Shown: positions 6,401-13,107, numbered from the stretch's first letter. The stretch is DNA of 16,387 bases from Candidatus Moraniibacteriota bacterium (GCA_017992575.1 JAGOOJ010000015.1:1-16387), one strand, 5' to 3'. Notes: generated by a model from the letters alone, not told the origin. Made by a program: numbers and translations.

Positions 6401-8661
6401 CCGCCTATTGGAACCCCCGAGTACGATTAGGAACTGATGGTAAAGCGCGAGTGACATTCAAGCTGCCGGATAATACTACAACCTGGGTAATTTCTGGAAT
6501 TGCCACTGCCGGGGCCACCCAGTTTGGTCAGGCTCGTCAGGAAATCTCAGTGTCCAAGGCTGTGCTGGTAAGCGAGTCATTGCCGACGTTGCTTCGGGTA
6601 GGAGATCAGGTTTTAGTAAAGACCAGTGTTCGTAATAATACAGAGGAGAGATTGGATTTTGTGGTTACAGCGGATTTTGCACATGGGACTATTTCAGATG
6701 GTAGGGAGCGGACAGTGACTGTCGAACCGTTTGCTTCTACAGAGGTTTTTTACACGTTTATTCCAGGAGAGCCAGCCGAGGAGACCTCTTTTCAAGTGAG
6801 TGCACAAGCTGTTGGAAGGGGGAGGGAGTTTTCCGATGCCATTGTGCGAACGATTCCCATTCGCGTTACTGGCTTTATGCAGAAGGTGTCGGAAGCTAAA
6901 GATGGTGATGCAACATTTGCGCTTCAATTTCCAGAAGATACGGATCGTGCGAGGACGAGCGTTACCCTGGATATGGCACCATCACTTTTGGGCACCATCC
7001 CAACGGCTATGCGTCATTTGATTGATTATCCTTATGGTTGCGTTGAGCAGACGACGAGTCGTTTTGTACCACTAGTGATTGCTTTGAAAGAACAGGGTAT
7101 TTTTTCGGAGGCTCTGAAAGGAAAGCCCACTACCGCGATGTTGGAAGTAGGTATAGAACGCCTGCGTGAACTGCAGAATGACGATGGAGGCTGGGGGTTT
7201 TGGCATGAGGGTACAGCAAATCCATATATCACGAGCTATGTAATCGAGTACCTCATTGAGGCTCGAGCATTCAATATCAAAGGAGACGAAATCACGGCTA
7301 TGTTGGCCAAGGCTCGTACCTATGTAGATCGGGCATCTCAAGTAGCTATCAAGGAACGGAAAGAGGAGCAGGCAGTGTTATACAGTCGAAAAGAACCGGA
7401 AAATGCTTTTACAGAATTGGTTTCGCTGGCGTATGCGAAAACGTTGTTAAATATGCCAGTTGGGAAAAATGAGTTGGAAGAAGGCGATTTGATACCAAAT
7501 TTCAATGAACTTCCACCAGAGCTCTTGGCGCTGACCATTCTTTCTAATACGCGGATAGGACAGTTTGATACTGCACGGAATGGTGTCGATGCTCTCTTGA
7601 GACAGCGGAAGACGAGTGAGGCTGGTTGGCAGTATTGGGATGCTGGTAAGATTGATTACTACTCTTCACAAGATGCTGCTACAGCTCTTTCTCTCCAGGC
7701 GCTCCTTTCGGCGCGTGTGGATCGAAATACCCTGGTACCGGCCGTTCGCTCACTCTCGGTCAGTCGGCGCGCTGGCTATTGGTCCAATACCTTTGCGACT
7801 GCTCAAGTCATGCGAGCGCTGGTTGATTTTTCGAAGAGTGGTATTACCGAGAATCCGGAGTACAACTATACGGTTCTCCTCGATGGGAAAACGATCTCTG
7901 AGGGACGAATGACTTCATTGCTGGCAAACCAAACGCTCACCTTTTCGGGTGATCAGCTGCGTACGGACGGATCACAGCTTCAGATTTCTCATAATGGACA
8001 GGGAGATGTGTACAGTTCGTTAGTGACACATATCGCACGAGTGACCGATACTTTTGCTGGAGAGAGTCATGGTGGCATGGTACTCACACGACGGTACGAG
8101 AATGTGACGGAGCCCGGTGCAGTCCCAGCTCTCGGTGATACGGTACGGGTCAACCTGTCTGTGAGTGGAGTGGGTCGTACACATAATCGGCTGGTGATTG
8201 AAGATACTCTCCCCGCCGGTATGGTACCTATTCACCAAAACTTCAAAAATGAACAACAAGCAGCGATGAACCAAAATGTCTGGTTTGGCGGCTATATCGA
8301 TGAGTACCGGGAGAACGGAGTAGTGATGAGCGCCTATACCTATCACGAAGCCAGAGAGTATACGAGTAGCTATTTGGCACGAGTAGTGAATGCGGGGACA
8401 TTCTTTGCGCCGCCGGCGTACGCTGAGCTTATGTATGCTCCAGAAATTTCCTCGTATTCGGAGGCTACCTCTGTAGTGATTCCTCAAACGAGCCGGGCTC
8501 CATTCAAAATCAAAGAACCAACATCCTTGTTTTCGGCCGATGAACGAAACGATGCCGTGCGGAAAAATATATTGTGGCTCACTATTCTCCTATCCTTCTT
8601 CTCTTTCTTGTCGGCAGCCTTTCTTTCTTGGCAGAAGCGGTCATGGCCTTGGCGTTCGTAA
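3496..8661 (+). CDS. Secreted, membrane-anchored alpha-2-macroglobulin with inserted intein-like domain
   Basis: This 1721-residue protein is a bacterial alpha-2-macroglobulin, a protease trap that acts outside the cytoplasmic membrane. From the N-terminus it has a signal peptide (basic KKMVSR, hydrophobic FLLSVGIFCCML, cut near VVAQ-DM). Macroglobulin domains follow, including TDRMLYQPGDTVYFKS at about 282 and VEQYRKPEF at about 382, then a bait-flanking region with SYAPSETVEV at about 655 and VAVWAIDKALFEL at about 774-786. Next come the inserted Hint domain (828-956), KDTAYWNP and LPDNTTTWV, and a thioester domain with YGCVEQ (Cys1182), which fits covalent capture of proteases. A C-terminal helix (about 1690-1712) followed by KRSWPWR should anchor it in the membrane. 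The start at 3496 is chosen from the -10 spacing; 3523 or 3541 would also leave a full signal peptide. The MEMO-like gene follows by 2 nt. The stop is TAA. Confidence 0.93.
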   Translation: MLSASFAVTMISLKKMVSRFLLSVGIFCCMLTLQSSSVVAQDMSTKDFLAFFADEKGYEFGGVMARTLAEEQVVWLASPESGTVMLKLYSVSEERFLKALVYQNKKDKNQYETKLQRFPLEKESLPLVANFAVDVSLQGTSTRVTLPIQKPGIYYLEGEQGKYFGEMFLVVSNIATQVKQQGNTLTAWTVDSRTGQHVNGGEVVEYELLTKKHELARVSIDGQGLASVSRQEEGDALFVHALGEVAFVPLNYASHIDQPVSYGWWGGRFVPRVSFAKSYSFTDRMLYQPGDTVYFKSLLRRDDDAHYSLPSGLAKVKIWTGWGEDETVIFEKTISISGSGAVDGAVLIPKDAKMGEYYYSVSYGELAKGDGYYFSTQDASFTVEQYRKPEFGLDVHVTRDRLIVGDMVEFELSGNYFSGEPLGGKTLSYTVTAGTYYDYGFFSGESTDDSYRYGGWYGPTVANGEVTLDADGKYRVTVPTESHEKFLPQVYHLEVTAQDAEENPVYESRNVLVLPGDFSLYRSNSVYGSKVGNESELTFQLVANREGVSLAHRQFTTKIHHTRWVNDSSSEKYPYYRRVENDLEDIAFQTDMTGKAALRFSPPEEGGYTFDISGQDERGNTITRQVWLWASDRDGWYYQAGAGEENYLTITPGKESYAPSETVEVTLSSPFANRDVWLSLERASVHRSVVVRLEGNTAKVGIPLEEGDMPNIFLSGTLFSETALNTNMAEIAVSAEAKRIAVELRPDKERYEPGETVSLEVIGTDTKGKPVAGEVAVWAIDKALFELLDQAPADVFKTFWSKRFHSTLSAHSLEGVLFTLNLAERGGCFVGDTPVLMGNGQSQSIQDVQEGDRVMTRVSESDDTFVSARVTGTHAVEVDGYLVLNGDLKVTPEHKMFVNGGWGAAGNIQVGDVLMNDQGTVVSVETIKFVRDKTTVYNLTIDRYHTYFAGGVWVHNSKDGGARSAFKDTAYWNPRVRLGTDGKARVTFKLPDNTTTWVISGIATAGATQFGQARQEISVSKAVLVSESLPTLLRVGDQVLVKTSVRNNTEERLDFVVTADFAHGTISDGRERTVTVEPFASTEVFYTFIPGEPAEETSFQVSAQAVGRGREFSDAIVRTIPIRVTGFMQKVSEAKDGDATFALQFPEDTDRARTSVTLDMAPSLLGTIPTAMRHLIDYPYGCVEQTTSRFVPLVIALKEQGIFSEALKGKPTTAMLEVGIERLRELQNDDGGWGFWHEGTANPYITSYVIEYLIEARAFNIKGDEITAMLAKARTYVDRASQVAIKERKEEQAVLYSRKEPENAFTELVSLAYAKTLLNMPVGKNELEEGDLIPNFNELPPELLALTILSNTRIGQFDTARNGVDALLRQRKTSEAGWQYWDAGKIDYYSSQDAATALSLQALLSARVDRNTLVPAVRSLSVSRRAGYWSNTFATAQVMRALVDFSKSGITENPEYNYTVLLDGKTISEGRMTSLLANQTLTFSGDQLRTDGSQLQISHNGQGDVYSSLVTHIARVTDTFAGESHGGMVLTRRYENVTEPGAVPALGDTVRVNLSVSGVGRTHNRLVIEDTLPAGMVPIHQNFKNEQQAAMNQNVWFGGYIDEYRENGVVMSAYTYHEAREYTSSYLARVVNAGTFFAPPAYAELMYAPEISSYSEATSVVIPQTSRAPFKIKEPTSLFSADERNDAVRKNILWLTILLSFFSFLSAAFLSWQKRSWPWRS
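5977..6363 (+). other. Mini-intein / bacterial intein-like Hint domain inside the macroglobulin
   Basis: A 129-residue in-frame insert begins with Cys (CFVGDTPVLM, block A) and has I.DVQEGDRV. Block B is VTPEHKMF with the T..H motif (Thr64, His67 of the insert), then NIQVGDVL. The end is VYNLTID...HTYFAGGVWVHN with block F Asp and the terminal His-Asn; the next residue is Ser, a normal splicing nucleophile. All residues needed for protein splicing are present. There is no homing endonuclease. Removal would join LAERGG to SKDGGARSAF, leaving a Gly-rich bait-like loop just before KDTAYW. It could splice as a true intein, or only cleave, as bacterial intein-like domains and Hedgehog-type Hint domains can. 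Confidence 0.92.
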
Positions 8662-8663
8662 GT

Positions 8664-9566
8664 ATGAGTCGCTTCTTCTTTTTTGGCGTAGTAGCAGTGG
8701 GAGTATTTGTAGGAATACAACTTGTTTTTTTTAAGGAACAGGTCCGAGAAACATTGATGATTGACTATCCTGTTTCAGAAAAGTCGGTTTTTGTTGTACC
8801 ATTGAAGCCCGAAGAAACTTCAATGACGTTTGATCAGCGGAAGAATGTGGATATTGCCGTTGATCAGATTATTGGAGGGGTGGTACCGCATCATCTGATA
8901 GCAGGGGATTTTTTGGCAGAATTCTTTACGCTTCTTCAGAAGCGTTCAGTACCACCGGAGGTTATTCTTCTTTTGGCGCCAAACCATTTTGAATCTGGCG
9001 TTGCAGATATCCAAACAGCGAATTTTGTTTGGCAGACAGCGTTTGGAGATGTGGAAACAGACGAAAACGTATTGGCGATTGTTCAAAAAGGCGGAGCGGT
9101 TATTCAACCAGACACTTTTGGCCAAGAACATGGTATCTATAACATTCTGCCGTACATCGCCCATTTTCTTCCTGGAGCTAAGATAGTGCCGATTGTTTTT
9201 CGTCAAGAAGTTTCGACCGACCAGATTGAAAGTTTCGTGGCAAGCATGACTCCGTTGGTACAAGAGAAAAAAGTGGTTGTGGTCAGTTCTGTGGATTTTT
9301 CTCACTATCTTTCGAAAGAGGAGGCGGAAGGAAAGGATCAGGAGACATTGGCGGCTATTAAAAAATTTGATTTGACTCAAATTGCCCAGTACGAAAGCGA
9401 TCATTTGGATTCTCCTAGCGCACTGATTACGCTACTCCGAATTGGGCAAGTTCTTGAAAGCACCAAAATAAACGTACTCGAGCATGGAAATTCAGCCGAT
9501 GCTATCCGGGGTCGTAACCAGTCAACGACGAGTCATTTTACATTCTTTCTTTCCAAGAGCCAATAA
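8664..9566 (+). CDS. MEMO-family protein (AmmeMemoRadiSam system protein B-like), membrane-anchored
   Basis: This 300-residue protein has the MEMO-family motif order: VVPHHLIAG (about 72-80), LLAPNHFESG, EHGIYNILPYIAHFLPGAKIVPI, VVSSVDFSHYLS and a late HLDSPSALI. These hold the His/Asp residues that line the metal-binding-like pocket of MEMO proteins; their biochemical role is unsettled. In many prokaryotes a MEMO protein is encoded with AMMECR1 and radical SAM partners, but neither is seen here. Unlike plain MEMO proteins it has an N-terminal hydrophobic helix (FFFFGVVAVGVFVGIQLVFF), so it is probably tethered at the membrane and faces outward. The ATG lies 2 nt after the macroglobulin stop, implying one operon. 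An alternative ATG at 8643 would overlap the upstream gene. Stop TAA. Confidence 0.85.
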   Translation: MSRFFFFGVVAVGVFVGIQLVFFKEQVRETLMIDYPVSEKSVFVVPLKPEETSMTFDQRKNVDIAVDQIIGGVVPHHLIAGDFLAEFFTLLQKRSVPPEVILLLAPNHFESGVADIQTANFVWQTAFGDVETDENVLAIVQKGGAVIQPDTFGQEHGIYNILPYIAHFLPGAKIVPIVFRQEVSTDQIESFVASMTPLVQEKKVVVVSSVDFSHYLSKEEAEGKDQETLAAIKKFDLTQIAQYESDHLDSPSALITLLRIGQVLESTKINVLEHGNSADAIRGRNQSTTSHFTFFLSKSQ

Positions 9567-9572
9567 GCCGGG

Positions 9573-9602
9573 TTGGACAAGATCTCCTTTTTATTGTATA
9601 CA
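9573..9602 (+). promoter_or_regulatory. Promoter of first lipoprotein gene
   Basis: TTGGAC (9573-9578), an 18-nt spacer and TATACA (9597-9602). It starts 6 nt after the MEMO stop codon and would begin transcription near 9609, right at the conserved leader element. The second lipoprotein has an equivalent promoter at the same distance from its leader. Confidence 0.6.
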
Positions 9603-9606
9603 TATT

Positions 9607-9658
9607 AGTCAATCTATAGGGGTGAAATCACTCCCATATGGGAGACGAAAATACCCCT
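9607..9658 (+). promoter_or_regulatory. Structured 5' leader element, copy 1
   Basis: This 52-nt element is nearly identical to copy 2 (10420-10470): from AGTCAATC through GGGAGACGAA only two substitutions are seen. Predicted pairing: an outer stem AGGGGT (9618-9623) with ACCCCT (9653-9658), closing over a perfect hairpin CTCCC-ATAT-GGGAG (9631-9644). An alternative hairpin GGGGTG-AAAT-CACTCC (9619-9634) uses the same strands and excludes both. Further down, GTCCT-GGA-AGGAC (9677-9689) traps the Shine-Dalgarno sequence of the lipoprotein. This layout suits a cis-acting RNA switch or a protein-binding site; the ligand is unknown. Confidence 0.6.
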
Positions 9659-9692
9659 GTTCACTAACAATTCACGTCCTGGAAGGACAATC

Positions 9693-10310
9693 ATGAGCAA
9701 GACAACTTTCGCCCTTCGTTCCATTCTGGTCACGCTGTGCCTCACTTTGCTCGTCGCCTGTGGTGACGGGGGAGAGGATGTTCCTGATCGGCCATTCGCA
9801 AATGTCACGGAGGTGGCACAGGCGTTTGCAAAGGCTCCATTTCCTCCTCTCTCCCAAATCGACTACCAGAGAGGGACACAGTCAACCAATCCAGACGTAG
9901 TGATCACGAGAAAACTTGCCCTTTACCCCATGTGTTGTAACGTGGTGATGATCGATTACCAAGGCAAGCGCATCTTTGAGGCCGAGGAGTATCGCGAAAA
10001 CTATATTTACGAAGGCATCGTTGCCAAACACCACCTCATTTGGGCGTTTGTGGGGTCGGGACGCTTCACCATGGTCGACAAATATTTTGTTGATGGTGAG
10101 GATGTCATGCAACCATACCTGGTTCAGCACTATAGGAGATTCATCTCTGGTGTAAAGGAATTCGATGGTCAGTGGATTCTATTCGAGTTTTACGACTTTA
10201 CGGATCCACCGTATAGCGCAATACACCAGGCGGCCACATACTACGTGGCGTACAACCCTAACACCAAGGAACTAGTTGACTACGGTCAGTACTTGACGTA
10301 CCGTCCCTAG
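9693..10310 (+). CDS. Putative lipoprotein, paralogue 1
   Basis: This 205-residue protein starts with a type II signal peptide: basic MSKTTFALRS, hydrophobic ILVTLCLTLL, and lipobox L-V-A-C with Cys23 as the lipidated residue. The mature chain begins CGDGGEDV. The body is rich in aromatic residues and beta-prone, with MIDYQGKRIFEAEEY, IWAFVGSGRF and a WILFEFYDF stretch, ending ELVDYGQYLTYRP. I recognise no named family. It is a paralogue of the next gene (same signal peptide type, CGDGG.D, RP.A...EV...F near the start and DYG.Y at the end). The ATG follows a GGAAGGA Shine-Dalgarno that lies in a hairpin. It has its own promoter, leader and terminator. The stop is TAG. Confidence 0.85.
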   Translation: MSKTTFALRSILVTLCLTLLVACGDGGEDVPDRPFANVTEVAQAFAKAPFPPLSQIDYQRGTQSTNPDVVITRKLALYPMCCNVVMIDYQGKRIFEAEEYRENYIYEGIVAKHHLIWAFVGSGRFTMVDKYFVDGEDVMQPYLVQHYRRFISGVKEFDGQWILFEFYDFTDPPYSAIHQAATYYVAYNPNTKELVDYGQYLTYRP

Positions 10311-10329
10311 TCCGCCCATCGCCAATTCT

Positions 10330-10364
10330 GCCGTGTGCCCAAACAAGGGCACCCGGCTTTTTTT
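10330..10364 (+). terminator. Intrinsic terminator of first lipoprotein gene
   Basis: GCCGTGTGCCC (10330-10340) pairs with GGGCACCCGGC (10347-10357) with a single mismatch over a 6-nt loop, and seven T follow. It lies 19 nt after the stop codon, closing a monocistronic unit. Confidence 0.88.
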
Positions 10365-10386
10365 CTTTACGAAACATTATGCGCCC

Positions 10387-10415
10387 TTTACAAACCACTC
10401 ATTTTATGCCATACA
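10387..10415 (+). promoter_or_regulatory. Promoter of second lipoprotein gene
   Basis: TTTACA (10387-10392), a 17-nt spacer and CATACA (10410-10415). The -10 lies at the same distance from AGTCAATC as in the first cassette, so the whole promoter-leader unit looks duplicated, with the core promoter sequence diverged more than the leader. Confidence 0.55.
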
Positions 10416-10419
10416 GTAG

Positions 10420-10470
10420 AGTCAATCTATGGGGGTGAAATCACTCCCGTATGGGAGACGAAACCCCCCC
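10420..10470 (+). promoter_or_regulatory. Structured 5' leader element, copy 2
   Basis: This is a homologue of 9607-9658. The outer stem is GGGGGT (10431-10436) with ACCCCC (10463-10468). Compared with copy 1, an A-U pair has become G-C, a compensatory change, while the loop after GGGAG is 3 nt shorter. The inner hairpin is CTCCC-GTAT-GGGAG. A further hairpin TGCCTCCAC-TATGG-GTGGGGGCA (10529-10551) ends right before the Shine-Dalgarno GGAG. Both strands of the leader also read GVKSLPYGRR in one frame, but copy 1 has ATA where copy 2 has ATG, so translation of a leader peptide is not supported in both. Confidence 0.6.
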
Positions 10471-10560
10471 TACCCGCTTATCACGCCTAATTTGAGCGTA
10501 TGGGCGGGCCAGTCCCTCAACAATTTGTGCCTCCACTATGGGTGGGGGCAGGAGAAGACC

Positions 10561-11238
10561 ATGAGCAAGACCTTTTCTCTCGTCCGCGCTGTCCTGGCTG
10601 TGCTGCTGGCTGGTTTCCTCGTCGCCTGTGGTGACGGTGGGAATGATGACAACAATCGGCCACCCTTGGCAACGGCTCAAGAAGTGAAAGCGGTTTTTTA
10701 TGAAAAGAGTACTGTGCACAACGACCGCACAGGTACCCTCCCGTATGGCTACGGCGTGGATATTGATGATGATTTCTCAGTTGGATCCGAGCGCTATCAC
10801 GTTTTCAGAAAGCGTTTTTTCGGAACACGCCTTGTTGGCAACACGGTGATGGAAAACGTTGAGCTGTATGACGTGCTCCGTATTGAAACCAAAGGACAAA
10901 CGATCCTTGACGTTTCGGGGTCTTTCTATTTCCTCTCGTACAGTGTCTCGCCGCGCGGGATAGGTATTCTCGTGATCGATGATTCTGGAGGTGGTGAGTA
11001 CCGATGGGGCAACACTACTTTGCTGGTTGCCGGTAAGAAGGTTGTCTTCCCAGCATCCTTTCTCCGTTATGGTGCAGTAGGCGGTGTAACGACAGCCTTT
11101 CTCAATGATGACTGGCTGATCGTTGAGGCTCTCTCTGGCGGGTGTGTGAAACCAGGGCCTGGCTGCCCAGCACCGAAATCGCGCTACGGCCTTTATCAGC
11201 TTTCCACCGAGGCGTTCTTCGACTACGGCGAGTACTAG
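10561..11238 (+). CDS. Putative lipoprotein, paralogue 2
   Basis: This 225-residue protein has a type II signal peptide (MSKTFSLVRA, hydrophobic VLAVLLAGFL, lipobox L-V-A-C, Cys23) and mature start CGDGGNDDNN. The body is beta-prone and Gly-rich with no recognised domain: YGVDIDDDFSVGSERYHVFRKRF, an IETKGQTILDVSG strand pair, and GGCVKPGPGCPAP with two Cys near residue 200 that could form a disulfide. It ends FFDYGEY, like its upstream paralogue. An upstream in-frame ATG at 10429 lies inside the structured leader and is rejected. The ATG at 10561 follows GGAGAAGACC and has the signal peptide at the right place. The stop is TAG. Location is expected to be the outer face of the cytoplasmic membrane. 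Confidence 0.85.
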   Translation: MSKTFSLVRAVLAVLLAGFLVACGDGGNDDNNRPPLATAQEVKAVFYEKSTVHNDRTGTLPYGYGVDIDDDFSVGSERYHVFRKRFFGTRLVGNTVMENVELYDVLRIETKGQTILDVSGSFYFLSYSVSPRGIGILVIDDSGGGEYRWGNTTLLVAGKKVVFPASFLRYGAVGGVTTAFLNDDWLIVEALSGGCVKPGPGCPAPKSRYGLYQLSTEAFFDYGEY

Positions 11239-11267
11239 TCGCCCCAATCGGAAACGAAGCCCTGAGA

Positions 11268-11304
11268 CCGCTGTGTACCCCAATGGGTGCCGGCGGTTTT
11301 TTTT
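11268..11304 (+). terminator. Intrinsic terminator of second lipoprotein gene
   Basis: CCGCTGTGTACCC (from 11268) can pair with GGGTGCCGGCGG (11285-11296) with a one-base bulge, and eight T follow (11297-11304). The loop side carries ACCC-CAAT-GGGT, close to the ACCC-ATT-GGGT apex of the terminator at 2348-2376. Confidence 0.82.
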
Positions 11305-11400
11305 ATAAATCACGAGTCGGACGGCCGTCTATCTGGTGATACGATGGATTTTTATTTTTTCATGCTGAATCGTAGGGATAAATGAAAAAGAAGAAAAGAC

Positions 11401-11429
11401 TTCACTTTTTGGCTTGGTTCGGCTATGAT
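11401..11429 (+). promoter_or_regulatory. Promoter for a probably leaderless argS transcript
   Basis: TTCACT (11401-11406), a 17-nt spacer and a strong -10 TATGAT (11424-11429). The upstream in-frame ATGs at 11425 and 11428 are part of the -10 box itself, so translation most likely begins at the ATG at 11437, seven nt after the box, at or next to +1. Confidence 0.6.
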
Positions 11430-11436
11430 GGGGAAT

Positions 11437-13107
11437 ATGAGAGAAAAAGTCCAACAATTACTGAAAGAAGTTTTGCAGGAACTTGCTCAGGCAGGAAGTT
11501 TTAATTTTCCTCAGACAGATTTTCTTATTGAACGGCCAAAAGATGATAGGTTTGGTGAATTTACTTCGAATGTAGCTTTAGTGGCGTATGCTTTTTTTGC
11601 TCATGCTCTAAATGAAAAAGCAAATCAGGAAATTGTGTACGCTGGTAAAAATAAACAGCTTGACGTTAAAAATCCAGTTTCTTTGGCAGAGAAAATAGTA
11701 GAGAAAATAAAAGAGAGAGAGGTAGATTTTTTGGAAGACGTTAAAGTTGCTGGTCCTGGTCATATCAACTTTTATCTTTCTCAGAAGGAAGTTTCTTCGG
11801 TGGTAGAGAAGATTTTGAGCGAGGGAGAAAAATATGGTGCCAGTACCGTGGGTCAAGGTGTGAAAGTGAATAATGAATTTATTTCGGCCAATCCGACCGG
11901 ACCACTTCATCTGGGGAATGCCCGAGGGGGATTTTATACGGATACACTCTCCAATGTTTTTCGTAAGACTGGTTTCGATGTGACCAATGAATACTACGTG
12001 AACGATGCTGGGGAGCAGGTGATGAAATTGGGGCATAGTGTGCTCAAAGACAGCGAAGCAGTATACGGTGGGGAGTACATAGACGAAATAATTTCCAATT
12101 TCCAATTTCCAATTTCCAAACCTTCAGTCAGGGAGGCGGGGGAAAAATCCGCAGAGTACATTTTGGAAAACATGATCAAGAAGTCGGTCGCGGAGAAAAT
12201 GCAGATTACCTTTGATGTCTGGACATCGGAAAAGAAGATTATTGAAGATGGTTACGTCGATAAAGCACTGGTGATTCTGAAGGAAAAGAACCTAACCTTT
12301 GAAAACGAAGGGGCGCTTTGGCTTCGGACTACTGAATTCGGTGACGATAAGGATCGGGTGCTTGTGAAACAAGATGGTGTGAAAACGTATTTTGCTTCTG
12401 ATGCTGGGTATATTCTCCAAAAAATGGAGCGAGGGTTTACGAGTTTCATTGAAACCTGGGGAGCTGATCATCATGGCTATATCAGTCGTTTTAAGGCAGT
12501 TGCTCAGGCATTGGGATTCGAAGGGGAAATCCGATTTCTGATCGTGCAAATGGTGAAAGTTGTGAAGGATGGCATGGAAGTGCGGATGAGCAAGCGGGCC
12601 GGTAATGTTATATCTGTGGATGAGCTGATTGAAACGGTTGGACATGATGTGGCACGATTTTTCTTTCTCATGTATGCCCCGGAGACGCATATGAACTTTG
12701 ATCTGGGACTCGCACAAGAACGTTCACAGAAAAATCCGGTGTACTATGTGCAGTATGCGCATGCTCGGCTATGTAGTATCTTGCGTAAAGCCGAAGAGGA
12801 AGAGTTGGGAGTAGAGAGAGGGGACCTTGCCTTGCTTATTCATCCAAAGGAGCGAGAATTGATTCGAGAATTGATGTTTTTTCCGGAACTCGTAGAAACG
12901 GTATCCGCGGATTTTTCAGTCCATAAATTACCACAGTATGCCATGAAGCTGGCTGATAAATTTCATTCGTTTTATGATGCTTGCCGGGTGATTGATAAAG
13001 AACAGAAAGAACTGACACTGGCTCGATTAGAACTGGTGCGAGCGACGAGAGTGGTGTTGGCTGAAACACTGGCACTCATGGGTATTAGCGCTCCAGAAAA
13101 AATGTAA
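11437..13107 (+). CDS. argS: Arginyl-tRNA synthetase
   Basis: This 556-residue class I synthetase charges tRNA-Arg. The N-terminal domain has RP.D.RFGEFTSNVAL (about residues 28-48) and AGPGHINFYLS. The catalytic core has the HIGH-type motif NPTGPLHLGNARGGFYTDTL, YYVNDAGEQV, DVW.SE, WGADHHGYI and the KMSKS-type MSKRAGN. An α-helical anticodon-binding (DALR) domain closes it: NPVYYVQYAHARLCSIL, and SVHKLPQYAMKLADKFHSFYDACRV. Length is near the family norm. Residues 218-228 (IISNFQFPISK) are encoded by a heptamer tandem repeat and do not look like ArgS sequence. A second unusual insert, HALNEKANQEIVYAGKNK, follows NVALVAY. The stop TAA lies within a palindrome. Confidence 0.96.
   Translation: MREKVQQLLKEVLQELAQAGSFNFPQTDFLIERPKDDRFGEFTSNVALVAYAFFAHALNEKANQEIVYAGKNKQLDVKNPVSLAEKIVEKIKEREVDFLEDVKVAGPGHINFYLSQKEVSSVVEKILSEGEKYGASTVGQGVKVNNEFISANPTGPLHLGNARGGFYTDTLSNVFRKTGFDVTNEYYVNDAGEQVMKLGHSVLKDSEAVYGGEYIDEIISNFQFPISKPSVREAGEKSAEYILENMIKKSVAEKMQITFDVWTSEKKIIEDGYVDKALVILKEKNLTFENEGALWLRTTEFGDDKDRVLVKQDGVKTYFASDAGYILQKMERGFTSFIETWGADHHGYISRFKAVAQALGFEGEIRFLIVQMVKVVKDGMEVRMSKRAGNVISVDELIETVGHDVARFFFLMYAPETHMNFDLGLAQERSQKNPVYYVQYAHARLCSILRKAEEEELGVERGDLALLIHPKERELIRELMFFPELVETVSADFSVHKLPQYAMKLADKFHSFYDACRVIDKEQKELTLARLELVRATRVVLAETLALMGISAPEKM
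12090..12117. repeat. Heptamer tandem repeat AATTTCC x4 inside argS
   Basis: Four exact copies of AATTTCC lie in tandem, followed by AAA. They are translated without breaking the frame as part of ArgS residues 218-228. Because 7 is not a multiple of 3, the reading frame steps through all three phases of the unit. The same unit occurs in the smpB-ssrA gap at 1541-1568. Confidence 0.9.

Noticed and set aside
8020..8487. Minus-strand 155-codon frame inside the macroglobulin gene
   Set aside because: No domain is recognisable, and the plus-strand coding of the macroglobulin C-terminal part is convincing.
10429..10560. N-terminal extension of the second lipoprotein, or a leader peptide GVKSLPYGRR
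   Set aside because: It overlaps the structured leader and would place the signal peptide 44 residues inside the protein. The first copy has ATA instead of ATG, so a conserved leader peptide is not supported.
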